Below are positions 47,588 through 56,099 of a stretch of DNA of 64,000 bases, one piece after another. Position numbers and translations under genes: made by a program. Each line of letters begins with the position of its first letter. Position 1 is the stretch's first letter. Source of the DNA: Sphingobacteriaceae bacterium (GTDB taxonomy: Bacteria; Bacteroidota; Bacteroidia; B-17B0; Aurantibacillaceae); the NCBI GenBank assembly GCA_016715905.1, contig JADJXI010000004.1:62001-126000 (forward strand), read 5' to 3'. The notes beneath the pieces are model-generated. The model worked only from the letters and a program-made list of their open reading frames with translations, was not told the origin of the DNA and ran no database searches.

Positions 47588-48562
47588 ATGAGCAAAGTAA
47601 AGTATAGATTCAACACCAAATCTTTAACCTACGAAAAAGCAAGCCTTTCTTTCAAGGATTTGTTTTTGCGAATTATTTCATACTTGGCCACAGGGATTGT
47701 GTTTGCTACCATCACCATTATTTTGTCCCGCAAATTTTTACCATCGCCGTACGAAAAAAAACAAAATCGAGAAATAGATGCTTTGAAATTACAATATGAG
47801 TTATTGGCCAACAAAGTAAGAATGGCGGAAGATGTTTTGAAAGATTTAGAAGAACGGGATGATAATATTTACAGAAGAATTTTTGAAGCAGAACCTGTTC
47901 CTAACACCATTCGTTATGGGGGTACGGGTGGATCTGATAAATACAGCGTGTTTGAAAGTTACGAGAATGCCGATCTATTAACTTCTACTACCGAACGAAT
48001 AGATAAACTCACCAAAAGATTATATATACAAAGTAAATCCTTTGATGAAGTTGTTAAAATGGCGAAGAATAAGGAAAAATTAGTAGCCTCTATACCTGCC
48101 ATCATGCCAATTAATCAAAAAGATTTGTTGCATGCCATAACCAGTGGTTTTGGGTGGAGAACACATCCAATTTATAAAACACAGGAGTTTCATCCCGGAA
48201 TGGACATGACTGCACTACAAGGTACACCCATTTACGCCACCGGTGATGGAGTGATAGAAACTGCGGATAATTTGGCACAGGGTTACGGAAATCATGTGGT
48301 TATCAATCATGGATTTGGTTACCAAACTTTATATGCGCACATGAGTAAAATTAAAGCAAGAGTAGGGCAAAAAGTTTTAAGAGGAGAGTTGATAGGATAC
48401 GTGGGCAGTACCGGTTTAAGCACTGCGCCACATGTGCATTATGAAGTTATTCGTAATGGCGAAAAAGTAAATCCTATTAATTTTTATTATAATGATCTTT
48501 CTCCGCAGCAATATCAGGAATTGATAGAGCAAACCAATAAAACTTCTCAATCATTCGATTAA
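47588..48562 (+). CDS. M23 family metallopeptidase
   Basis: A 324-residue peptidoglycan-associated protein. One N-terminal membrane segment (about residues 26-48) is followed by a coiled-coil region (about 60-105) and then the LytM/M23 domain at about 185-310. Zinc ligands are in EFHPGMDMT (His and Asp) and PHVHYEV (His-x-His). The domain is otherwise intact (SGFGWRTHP, YGNHVVINHGFGY, LYAHMSKI). The active site is complete, so it is likely a true endopeptidase. The open frame extends to 47471 but the ATG at 47588 fits better. Its stop codon overlaps the permease start (TAATG). Confidence 0.9.
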   Translation: MSKVKYRFNTKSLTYEKASLSFKDLFLRIISYLATGIVFATITIILSRKFLPSPYEKKQNREIDALKLQYELLANKVRMAEDVLKDLEERDDNIYRRIFEAEPVPNTIRYGGTGGSDKYSVFESYENADLLTSTTERIDKLTKRLYIQSKSFDEVVKMAKNKEKLVASIPAIMPINQKDLLHAITSGFGWRTHPIYKTQEFHPGMDMTALQGTPIYATGDGVIETADNLAQGYGNHVVINHGFGYQTLYAHMSKIKARVGQKVLRGELIGYVGSTGLSTAPHVHYEVIRNGEKVNPINFYYNDLSPQQYQELIEQTNKTSQSFD

Positions 48563-49887
48563 TGTCTTCTCACAAAATCGGATTCAATACCGCAGTTTCT
48601 GTAGTTATTGCAAATATGATAGGCACCGGCGTGTTTACCAGTATTGGCTTTCAAGTAATGGGTATACAAAATGGTTTTGCTTTACTAATGCTGTGGATTG
48701 TTGGTGGAGTTTTGGCTTTATGCGGTGCTTTAACGTATGGTGAAATTGGCGTAGCCTTTCCGCAAAGCGGTGGCGAGTATAATTATTTATCCAAGTTGTA
48801 TCATCCTTTAGTTGGATTTACCAGTGGATGGGTAAGTGTAACAGTTGGATTTGCGGCTCCAATTGCTGCTGCTGCTATGGCATTGGCCGGTTATATTTCA
48901 AAGTTATATCCTTCAATAAATACAGTGATATTAGCTATTTCAGTTATTATTATTATTACAAGTATTCATGCTATTAATACAAAAGCAGGTGGATTATTCC
49001 AGCGAATATTTACTTTGGCTAAAATAGTTTGTATAACTATGTTTATTGGCTTTGGTTTATTTCATTCGCCCCAACATACTACCGATTTTAGCGTAAACTC
49101 TTCTGCTTGGAGTGATATTTTTTCAGCTTCATTTGCAGGTTCCCTTATTTTTGTTACCTATGCTTATAGTGGATGGAATGCGGCCACATACATTTCCGGG
49201 GAAATAAAAAATGTAAAAAAGAATTTACCAAAATCTTTAATTGTAGGTACTTTTATTGTAATGATTATATACACCTTGTTGAATTACGTTTTTTTATACT
49301 CTGTTCCTATTGATGAATTAAAAGGTGTGGTTGAGGTTGGATTTCTTAGCGCAAACAATATTTTTGGAGTTTCTACAGGTAAATTTATGAGTCTGGTCAT
49401 TGCTTTATTATTGGTATCAACCATTAGTGCGATGATATTTGCCGGACCACGTGTTATGCAAAGTATGGGAAATGATTTAAATGGTTTACGTTTTTTTTCA
49501 AAAGTAAATAAAAATAATGTGCCTTATATCGCAATCATTATTCAGTCAATCATTTCAATTGTTTTGGTTGTTACCTCTAGTTTTGAGTCGTTAATTACTT
49601 ATGTGGGATTTACTTTGAATTTGTTTACTTTTTTAACGGTAATGGGTATCTTTATTCTAAGATATAAGCAAAAAGGTGTGGAAAGAAGTTATAAAACATT
49701 TCTTTATCCCGTTACTCCGTTACTATTTTTGTTTATCCTACTTTGGATATTAATTAATATTATGATTAATAAACCCGAAGAATCACTATATGGATTATCA
49801 ACTGTATTGATTGGTGCTTTGATTTATTATATTACAAAAGGTTCGAAAAATAAAAACGAAGAAAAAATATCGGTTAGTAATGAGTAA
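48562..49887 (+). CDS. APC family amino acid permease
   Basis: A 441-residue inner-membrane transporter with about twelve membrane segments. The first segment has ANMIGTGVFTSIGFQ, a substrate-binding mark of the APC superfamily (Gly-rich break in TM1), and TM2-3 has GGEYNYLSKLYHPLVGFTSGW. TM6 carries SLIFVTYAYSGWNAATYISGEIKN. The amino acid substrate is unknown. It is coupled to the M23 gene upstream (1-bp overlap) and to the serine hydrolase gene downstream (8-bp overlap). Confidence 0.9.
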   Translation: MSSHKIGFNTAVSVVIANMIGTGVFTSIGFQVMGIQNGFALLMLWIVGGVLALCGALTYGEIGVAFPQSGGEYNYLSKLYHPLVGFTSGWVSVTVGFAAPIAAAAMALAGYISKLYPSINTVILAISVIIIITSIHAINTKAGGLFQRIFTLAKIVCITMFIGFGLFHSPQHTTDFSVNSSAWSDIFSASFAGSLIFVTYAYSGWNAATYISGEIKNVKKNLPKSLIVGTFIVMIIYTLLNYVFLYSVPIDELKGVVEVGFLSANNIFGVSTGKFMSLVIALLLVSTISAMIFAGPRVMQSMGNDLNGLRFFSKVNKNNVPYIAIIIQSIISIVLVVTSSFESLITYVGFTLNLFTFLTVMGIFILRYKQKGVERSYKTFLYPVTPLLFLFILLWILINIMINKPEESLYGLSTVLIGALIYYITKGSKNKNEEKISVSNE

Positions 49888-51133
49888 GGTGAAGTTAACC
49901 TCCATGCTCTTTTGTTTTTTTTCGCTTTCTTTCTTCTCGCAAAACGCTACTTTATTAGATTCCTTGTTTAAAGCTGATTCCTTATTTAATAATCCAATTA
50001 TCAGCAATCCAAAAAAGTTTAAAACACAAATACTATTCACTCAAATAAATAGAAATGAAAATAACAAGCCTTCCTTTGTGAATCATGCGTATCAAATCAA
50101 TGAAAATTATTTTTATCCGGCCAGCACGGTTAAACTACCCATGAGTATACTTTCCCTCCAAAAGTTAAATGAATTAAATAAAATTCCCCGTAGTTCAATT
50201 TTAATTGCAGACAGCGCCTTTTATTGCCAGGAGAAAACTAAAATGGATACCTCGGCAAAAGCCATTAAACCAAGTATCGAAAATTATATCAAACAGATGT
50301 TATTGGTAAGCGATAACTCTGCTTTTACTCGCTTGTATGAATTTGTAGGTTTTGATTATCTGCATCAAAGTTTGGCTAAAGCCGGATACGAGAAAGTAAG
50401 ATTAAATAGCCGTTTAAACGCGAATTGCAGTGGAGATACAGCAAAAATCACACCCCCTGTTTATCTATTGAATGACAATGGGGATACATTATATAAACAA
50501 GCGTTGGCTTTTCCTACGCACACTCTTCCACATCCTCTGGCTAGCGCCAAAGTTGGCGTTGCTTACTTTGATGTGGGTAGAAAAAAAATAAATAAACCTA
50601 AAGATTTTAAGCAACACAATTATTTTTCGATAACGGATATGCATACTATTTTAAAGGATTTAATTTTTAGCTCTGATTCCGTAAAACAAAATCATTTTAA
50701 ATTAGAAGTGGAACAACGTCAATTTTTAATTCAACAAATGGGTCTTTATCCTCGCGAAAGCCAAATGCCACAATATCCAAATGAAATTTATTTTGATTCG
50801 TTTAAAAAGTACTTTATGTATGGAAATGCGGTTGCTAAAGTAAAAGAAGATTCTGTTCGTGTTATCAATGTGGTAGGACGAGCCTACGGTTTTTTGATTG
50901 ACTGTGCTTATATTATAGATTTGAAAAATAAGGTTGAGTTTTTATTAACTGCGGTTGTTTTTGTGAATGAACGCAATGTAATAGGTTCGGGTAAGTACGA
51001 ATATGAAAAATTAGGACTACCTTTTTTGAAAGACCTGAGTTTAGTCTTATATAAGTACGAAGCGAAAAGAAAGAGAAAATATAAACCTGATTTGCAGGAA
51101 TTCCAACAATTGTTTAATTATAAATATAAATAA
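49880..51133 (+). CDS. class A beta-lactamase-like serine hydrolase
   Basis: A 417-residue secreted protein with a signal peptide (MSKVKLTSMLFCFFSLSFFSQ). The SxxK motif is in YPASTVKLPMSIL near residue 77, and the SDN motif is in LLVSDNSAFTRLYEFVG near residue 139. The third KTG-type box is not apparent; the C-terminal half instead has VVGRAYGFLIDCAYIID. It is longer than class A enzymes (about 290 residues) by an added C-terminal part. The role may be peptidase- or esterase-like rather than antibiotic resistance. It overlaps the permease and the kinase gene, which starts at the last base of its stop codon. Confidence 0.75.
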   Translation: MSKVKLTSMLFCFFSLSFFSQNATLLDSLFKADSLFNNPIISNPKKFKTQILFTQINRNENNKPSFVNHAYQINENYFYPASTVKLPMSILSLQKLNELNKIPRSSILIADSAFYCQEKTKMDTSAKAIKPSIENYIKQMLLVSDNSAFTRLYEFVGFDYLHQSLAKAGYEKVRLNSRLNANCSGDTAKITPPVYLLNDNGDTLYKQALAFPTHTLPHPLASAKVGVAYFDVGRKKINKPKDFKQHNYFSITDMHTILKDLIFSSDSVKQNHFKLEVEQRQFLIQQMGLYPRESQMPQYPNEIYFDSFKKYFMYGNAVAKVKEDSVRVINVVGRAYGFLIDCAYIIDLKNKVEFLLTAVVFVNERNVIGSGKYEYEKLGLPFLKDLSLVLYKYEAKRKRKYKPDLQEFQQLFNYKYK

Positions 51134-51504
51134 TGAGTTTTATTGTAAGAAGATTGCGTGCATTCAAATACGCGTTTAATGGTTTAATAACTGCAATAAA
51201 TATGGAATCAGTGTATTGGATTCATATATTGGCAACGGTTATAGTTGTTATTACTGGTTTACTTTTTTCTATAAACAAATTTGAGTGGTTAATACTCATT
51301 TTATGCATTGGATTGGTTTGGATTGCTGAATTAATTAATTCTGCAATAGAACGTTTATGCAACTTTATATCATCCGAAGATAATATTCAAATCAAAAATA
51401 TTAAGGATATCAGTGCGGGAGGGGTATTAGTCGCTAGTGTGATAGCTTTTATCTGTTTTCTAATCGTATTAATTAAATATCTTACATATACTAAAATATT
51501 TTAG
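51133..51504 (+). CDS. diacylglycerol/undecaprenol kinase family protein
   Basis: A 123-residue inner-membrane kinase. The family core is visible: an N-terminal amphipathic helix (AFKYAFNGLITAINMESVYWIHI), three membrane helices, the catalytic glutamates in WIAELINSAIERLCNF (near residues 68-77), and KDISAGGVLVAS. In Bacteroidota and Gram-positives this type phosphorylates undecaprenol for cell-wall lipid recycling; the exact lipid cannot be read here. It is the last gene of the M23-permease-hydrolase unit and ends with TAG. Confidence 0.88.
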   Translation: MSFIVRRLRAFKYAFNGLITAINMESVYWIHILATVIVVITGLLFSINKFEWLILILCIGLVWIAELINSAIERLCNFISSEDNIQIKNIKDISAGGVLVASVIAFICFLIVLIKYLTYTKIF

Positions 51505-51615
51505 AATTCGATTTTAAGTAAATTCGGTATTATATTACATATGAAATAACAGCACCAAAATACAAAAGCATTAAATTTTAAAATACGCGTACTTTATTAA
51601 AGTAAAAAACGCAGT

Positions 51616-52419
51616 ATGAATAGAATTTATTATAGCCTAAAAGAAAGTATAAAACCATTAACTCTCAAAAAAGCTTTATTTTATTTGTTATTTGTTTCTA
51701 TTTTTTTAGTAAGCAATATTATAAACGCCCAAACCGAATGGTTAATTCCAATTAATAAAATACATTATTCAGGTGCAAAGTCAGTAAATCGATTAAGTGT
51801 AGAAGAATCTTTCTTAAAATCTATTACGGAAGATACAGTTGCACAACAAGAAATTGATATTTTACCTTTTAATAGAGTTCAATATAATGAGTTTGTTTTA
51901 AAAGGAAATTTAGATCTAAGTATTAGCGGTAATTTGTTAGGTGGATTAGTTGCTCCGCAATTGTATTTTCAACGAGGGTACCATACGATTTATAGCGGAC
52001 CATTATTTCAGCAAATAAACATGAAATTAGGCGGAGTAAGATTAGGGTATTCGTTTAATATTACAGGTGGAGATTATAATGCCTTAAAGCATTCAAGAGA
52101 ATACGTAGATCAAACCTTTTATTTAAACGCTTTTTTATATTATCAGTATACCAATGGTTTGTACCTGAGTAATAAAAATAGAATAATAGAAGAACGGGGA
52201 AGTTGGGGAATAGATATAGATTGGACGAAATATAAACTTAAAACCAATGAACTTTGTATAGGCGTGGATTTGAATGTAAGGATTTTAGAACAGTTGGTTT
52301 GGAATTTCAGATCTGGAATATCCCTATTTAACAATTTAAACCATATAGAAGGAATGTGGAATGAAGGACAAGGATGTATGTTGCTAATCGGAACCGGTAT
52401 TACTGCAAAAATCCTATAA
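51616..52419 (+). CDS. secreted hypothetical protein, 267 aa
   Basis: The N-terminus has a long n-region and a hydrophobic segment ending at about residue 38 (FLVSNIINAQ), a typical signal peptide. The rest has beta strands rich in Tyr, Asn and Leu, with the pattern LKGNLDLSISGNLLGGLVAPQLYF and LKLGGVRLGYSFNITGG-like stretches. This suggests an outer-membrane barrel of eight to ten strands. No family was recognised. It is 111 bp from the DAGK-family gene and does not overlap any neighbour. Confidence 0.6.
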   Translation: MNRIYYSLKESIKPLTLKKALFYLLFVSIFLVSNIINAQTEWLIPINKIHYSGAKSVNRLSVEESFLKSITEDTVAQQEIDILPFNRVQYNEFVLKGNLDLSISGNLLGGLVAPQLYFQRGYHTIYSGPLFQQINMKLGGVRLGYSFNITGGDYNALKHSREYVDQTFYLNAFLYYQYTNGLYLSNKNRIIEERGSWGIDIDWTKYKLKTNELCIGVDLNVRILEQLVWNFRSGISLFNNLNHIEGMWNEGQGCMLLIGTGITAKIL

Positions 52420-52509
52420 ATTGGATTTAATTGATCTCCACCGGCAAATTACATTATTATAAGTGTGATAAAAGATGATTTTAAAAAATCTTATCGTTCT
52501 TAAGCTTAA

Positions 52510-52582
52510 AATCTAAATTTTAGGAATTCACATGATTAACATTGAGGGCAAAAAATCTTAAAACCCTCCTAAAATTTAGATT
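52510..52582. repeat. 16-bp perfect inverted repeat in intergenic DNA
   Basis: AATCTAAATTTTAGGA (52510-52525) is exactly reverse-complementary to 52567-52582. The 41-nt interval holds a second possible hairpin, GAGGG (52544-52548) with CCCTC (52564-52568), which shares two bases with the outer right arm. It lies 96 bp before the next gene and may be a leader structure or a small mobile-element remnant. Confidence 0.75.
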
Positions 52583-52677
52583 ATCGAAATACAATTATTT
52601 CTAACAGATGATAAAAACGAAAGGAAATAAAAATAGAAATTGGAATAAATCGCTTTTACTTTGTTTTAGAAAATCAA

Positions 52678-53244
52678 ATGTCAAAATATATGAAAACGAA
52701 AAGTAAATCATTGAATAGTTTCTGCAAGGCAGGACTTATTCTTTTGTTCTTATTATTAATAAATATTCCTGCAACCGCAGGCAACGGGAATGAAAAGAAA
52801 AAAGCCAAGAATGAAGTCTTTTCTCTTACAATTAACGGTTTAATTTCTAATGTAAAGGAATTAGAAAATAAAAACTGCCTGGTCGAATTATATTGCTATA
52901 CTGAAAAAATAGATTCCGTAATCGTAAATTCAAAAGGTTTTCATTTTGTGTTAGATAAAAATAAGTATTATACGATTAAAATAAGTCAAAAGCAATGTGT
53001 AACTAAATTAATTAGTATAGATACTGAAACACCGGAAATGATTAACAATAAACATATTTTTCAATTTGAAACAAGTATGTTAAAAGAAGCTGATGCCACT
53101 AAATTAGATAAAATGGTACTTGATTTTCCGGCCGCATTAATCATGTATTACGAGGGTATATCAGGATTTGAGTTTTGTTTGGAATATGATAAAGTAAGAA
53201 ATGACATGCTGAAGCATGGTAAAGACTTTCATTCCATTGATTAA
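52678..53244 (+). CDS. secreted hypothetical protein, 188 aa
   Basis: The signal peptide covers about residues 1-35 (GLILLFLLLINIPATAG). The mature part starts Lys/Asn-rich and has a beta domain of about 80 residues (VFSLTINGLISNVKELENKNCLVELYCYTEKIDSV), resembling a carboxypeptidase-regulatory or SdrD-like beta-sandwich. A helical C-terminus (DFPAALIMYYEGISGFEFC) follows. Function unknown. It precedes another secreted protein by 27 bp, so the two may be co-transcribed from downstream of the 52.5 kb inverted repeat. Confidence 0.6.
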   Translation: MSKYMKTKSKSLNSFCKAGLILLFLLLINIPATAGNGNEKKKAKNEVFSLTINGLISNVKELENKNCLVELYCYTEKIDSVIVNSKGFHFVLDKNKYYTIKISQKQCVTKLISIDTETPEMINNKHIFQFETSMLKEADATKLDKMVLDFPAALIMYYEGISGFEFCLEYDKVRNDMLKHGKDFHSID

Positions 53245-53271
53245 ATAAGAGTAAATTATAAAAGACCGATT

Positions 53272-53874
53272 ATGAAAACAAAATCGCTTTTTAGCCTGGT
53301 ATTAATTACTTTAATATTTCTTTTAATATTATTATTTAGTGAATGTTCGGCCCAACAAATTTATGCTAACGTTACTATTGATGTAAAACATGGGGGACAA
53401 ACACAGTGGACCATTAAGTATAATAATTTAAGACCCTTAAATAAGTTTATTTTTAAGATGGATACATCATTTCAAACTCGGAATATAATTAATAGTTTAA
53501 CCAAAGAAAAATTAATTTGGTATAAAGAAGTAGGTAGTTTTAACTCATCAAAATATCAGTATTCGCTTCCGGCCTTTAATTTTGAATCGAATCAATTTGC
53601 ATATAACATCACTTTAGTTTTTCAAGCCGGATTTTTAACTTTTCAAAATTTTAATTCAAAAGACAACGAAATTAGTTACGAAGACCATGTGAATTTAGAA
53701 AATTTACTGCCTCAAATTTGTGATAAAACGGGTTATCCTATTCTTCGCTCAATAAAGTACTATGTTACGATTAATTACTTGAACGAGGAGGCGGCGAACA
53801 CAGAATATACAAATGACGAATTATTAACTGAAGTTAAGCACAATCGACGTAGTTTTGTTTTAAACAGGTTTTAA
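53272..53874 (+). CDS. secreted hypothetical protein, 200 aa
   Basis: Signal peptide or lipoprotein-type start: the hydrophobic segment is followed by LLLFSECSAQQIYA, where a Cys could be lipidated. The body has beta strands and Tyr/Asn-rich turns but no recognised motif. The Cys in LLPQICDKTGYP and a basic C-terminal tail (NRRSFVLNRF) are notable. It lies directly after the 52.7 kb gene and is convergent with the response regulator gene, 2 bp apart. Confidence 0.55.
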   Translation: MKTKSLFSLVLITLIFLLILLFSECSAQQIYANVTIDVKHGGQTQWTIKYNNLRPLNKFIFKMDTSFQTRNIINSLTKEKLIWYKEVGSFNSSKYQYSLPAFNFESNQFAYNITLVFQAGFLTFQNFNSKDNEISYEDHVNLENLLPQICDKTGYPILRSIKYYVTINYLNEEAANTEYTNDELLTEVKHNRRSFVLNRF

Positions 53875-53876
53875 AA

Positions 53877-54296
53877 TTAAATAGTGGCCAAAATATCCTT
53901 AGTTAGTGGTTTGTTAATAAACAGAATGTCTCCGGATATACTTTCTGCTTTTAATCGATCTTCAGGGTGAACCGAGGAGGTAAGAATAACTCTTCTGCAT
54001 TTTTTTACTCTATCACTTTCAATCTCATTTAATGCTTCAATGAATTGAAATCCATCTATAATTGGCATATTTAAGTCAATAAAAATAATATCAGGGAAAA
54101 CATTGGTATTTTCAAGATCTATAAGGTCGATATTTTTAAGAAATTCTAATGCGCTTTGACTACTGGTATTAATATATATTTTTTCCGCAAATTCTGAAGA
54201 TTCAATAATTTTTTCATTAATGAAATTATCTAATTCATTATCATCAACAAGCATAACTTGTTTGTGTTTGTAATTAATTTTTTTACGTAGTTTCAT
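53877..54296 (-). CDS. receiver-only response regulator
   Basis: A 139-residue CheY-like protein with no output domain. The acidic pair is MLVDDNE (Asp18, Asp19), the phospho-acceptor Asp74 is in IIFIDLNMPIIDG, the Thr/Ser switch is in RVILTSSV, and the conserved Lys is in LFINKPLTKD near residue 132. Single-domain receivers often act through phosphotransfer or direct protein contact. It overlaps the upstream helical-repeat gene by 14 bp, which suggests that protein is its partner. Confidence 0.9.
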   Translation of the reverse strand: MKLRKKINYKHKQVMLVDDNELDNFINEKIIESSEFAEKIYINTSSQSALEFLKNIDLIDLENTNVFPDIIFIDLNMPIIDGFQFIEALNEIESDRVKKCRRVILTSSVHPEDRLKAESISGDILFINKPLTKDILATI

Positions 54297-55707
54297 GTGC
54301 TTTTAATTTGGTATTCAAAATAAATGATAATGAATTAAAAACCGAATACCTACCTGAATTTCTAGCTTCAAACAAAGTAAATTCATCTAATAACTTAGAA
54401 AGATTGTTGCTTTTTTTGTTATTAATGAACCCTGTAAATATTTTTATAAGATGGTTTACGTGAGAATAATTTACTTTTTCTGCTTTAATTTTTCTTTGTA
54501 TTTGACTTATAATGTTTAGGGCCATTTCAAAATCTTCCAATTCAATTTGATAAAAAACATCTAATAGTTTTAACTCAATAATCAAGTGAGTGTGATCTTT
54601 CAAAATCTTCAAATTTAAAATATCGTGGATAATTAAATGAGCCTCTTTTGCATTTCCTAAAACAAAATTAATTAGAGACTTATAAATTTTTAGGTTAATT
54701 TCTGTAAAAGAATCGAAGGGGTCTGTTAAAAACTTTGAATTAAGCTCAATATTTAATTTATCATATTCTTTATGCAATTGAAAATATTTAAATCGATTTT
54801 CCAAATGTAGTGAAGTTAAACTAATAGCACTACTTAATAAAATTCTGTTTTTATCTATTTCTATTTTATCCAAATACTCTGTTGCTTTACTGTTTTCTTT
54901 TTTTCTGAAATAATATTCAAAACTGAAAATATCTATGATATAATCGATTTCATGTAAAAAACAATTTTTAGGAATATGATTCATTAAATCATAGCAAGAA
55001 GTAATGGTTTCCAGCAATTCTGAAGTAAGTTTATCAGTATGATTACAAAATAATTTAAATTGAACATCAATAATATTTTTAATTAATTGCATTTTTTTAG
55101 CAGGATTTAATTTTACCTGATTTTCAATTTCTTTTTGAAGGAAGATTAATTTTTCTAAATTATCCTGAGATCGGGTAAAATGGTATTCCCCTAAATATCG
55201 ATTAAATTCACCCAGTATTTCTTCACATTTGGCACCGGATATTCCTAACGCAATTTGTTTATTGTGTAAACTCGAATAGTAATAGTATTTATCAGAATAA
55301 AGATGTAACTTTTTTAATGCAGAGTACACATAAATAAGCTCTACATGCATATCAAAATTGAGAAGATCCTCAGCCAGTTTAGTTAAAAAAGCAATGGCAA
55401 CAGATCGTGGAGAATTGAAACATTTTTCATTTATTAAAGCAATCTGATTTAAAAGTGCATTACTATCATGTTCTGATTCGCCTGTTATGGATATTTGTAT
55501 TTTATCGTGTAACCTTGATTTTAAAACATAAAATGAGTTTTTATTAATTTGTAATTTTTCCATAATTGAAGAATCGTCATGTTCACCAGTCCGATAGGAT
55601 TCCAATAATAATAAGAAGTTGTTCGCCTTATTTTTATGAAGATTTTCTCTCAAATTTTGATAAAAATCCGTTTCCAAATCATTTATAATTTTTTTTAATT
55701 CAATCAT
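54283..55707 (-). CDS. helical-repeat (TPR-like) protein with an HTH-like N-terminus
   Basis: A 474-residue soluble protein, almost entirely alpha-helical. The N-terminal 75 residues contain SSIMEKLQINKNSFYVLKSRLHDKIQ, which looks like a helix-turn-helix. The remaining part has TPR-like helix pairs of 35-40 residues, for example NFVLGNAKEAHLIIHDILN and QIELEDFEMALNIISQIQRK. It has no signal peptide. It is translationally coupled to the receiver-only regulator (14-bp overlap). The layout recalls TPR-based regulators that work with response regulators, but the family is not recognised and DNA binding is inference. Confidence 0.65.
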   Translation of the reverse strand: MIELKKIINDLETDFYQNLRENLHKNKANNFLLLLESYRTGEHDDSSIMEKLQINKNSFYVLKSRLHDKIQISITGESEHDSNALLNQIALINEKCFNSPRSVAIAFLTKLAEDLLNFDMHVELIYVYSALKKLHLYSDKYYYYSSLHNKQIALGISGAKCEEILGEFNRYLGEYHFTRSQDNLEKLIFLQKEIENQVKLNPAKKMQLIKNIIDVQFKLFCNHTDKLTSELLETITSCYDLMNHIPKNCFLHEIDYIIDIFSFEYYFRKKENSKATEYLDKIEIDKNRILLSSAISLTSLHLENRFKYFQLHKEYDKLNIELNSKFLTDPFDSFTEINLKIYKSLINFVLGNAKEAHLIIHDILNLKILKDHTHLIIELKLLDVFYQIELEDFEMALNIISQIQRKIKAEKVNYSHVNHLIKIFTGFINNKKSNNLSKLLDEFTLFEARNSGRYSVFNSLSFILNTKLKAHETT

Positions 55708-56099
55708 AACTCTTCAGTTCTCCAAATTTAATATATTTTATGCTCATTTATTATAAACGGTATATTTTAGTTTGATGTAAGTATTTTATAGATTCCGGTA
55801 ATTATTGACCGAATTTGACACCTCACAAAAAGCAAATAGAAGTTTTATCGTTTATTTATTTTAATTCGAAGTTTAAATAGAGTAATTCAGCTATTAGATT
55901 TAAAATATCTAGTAAGATTCATTTCATTCGATCATTAATCCACAAATAATCACATGTAAGATTTTTTTTAGATTCGGAACGTTTTTGGATTTTTAATCAA
56001 ATAATAAAGTTAATAACTAAATAATTTTCTAATACTTCTCAAAATAATCTAATTCCATTTAAAGGATTACTTATTTTTATTAAATAGTTAAATTGACAT
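55708..56099. other. divergent intergenic region, 392 bp
   Basis: Very AT-rich region between the minus-strand helical-repeat gene and the plus-strand PAS/GAF kinase gene. No coding frame, RNA gene or strong hairpin was seen. It must hold the promoters for both directions, but no unambiguous TTTG/TAnnTTTG pair could be assigned. Confidence 0.6.
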
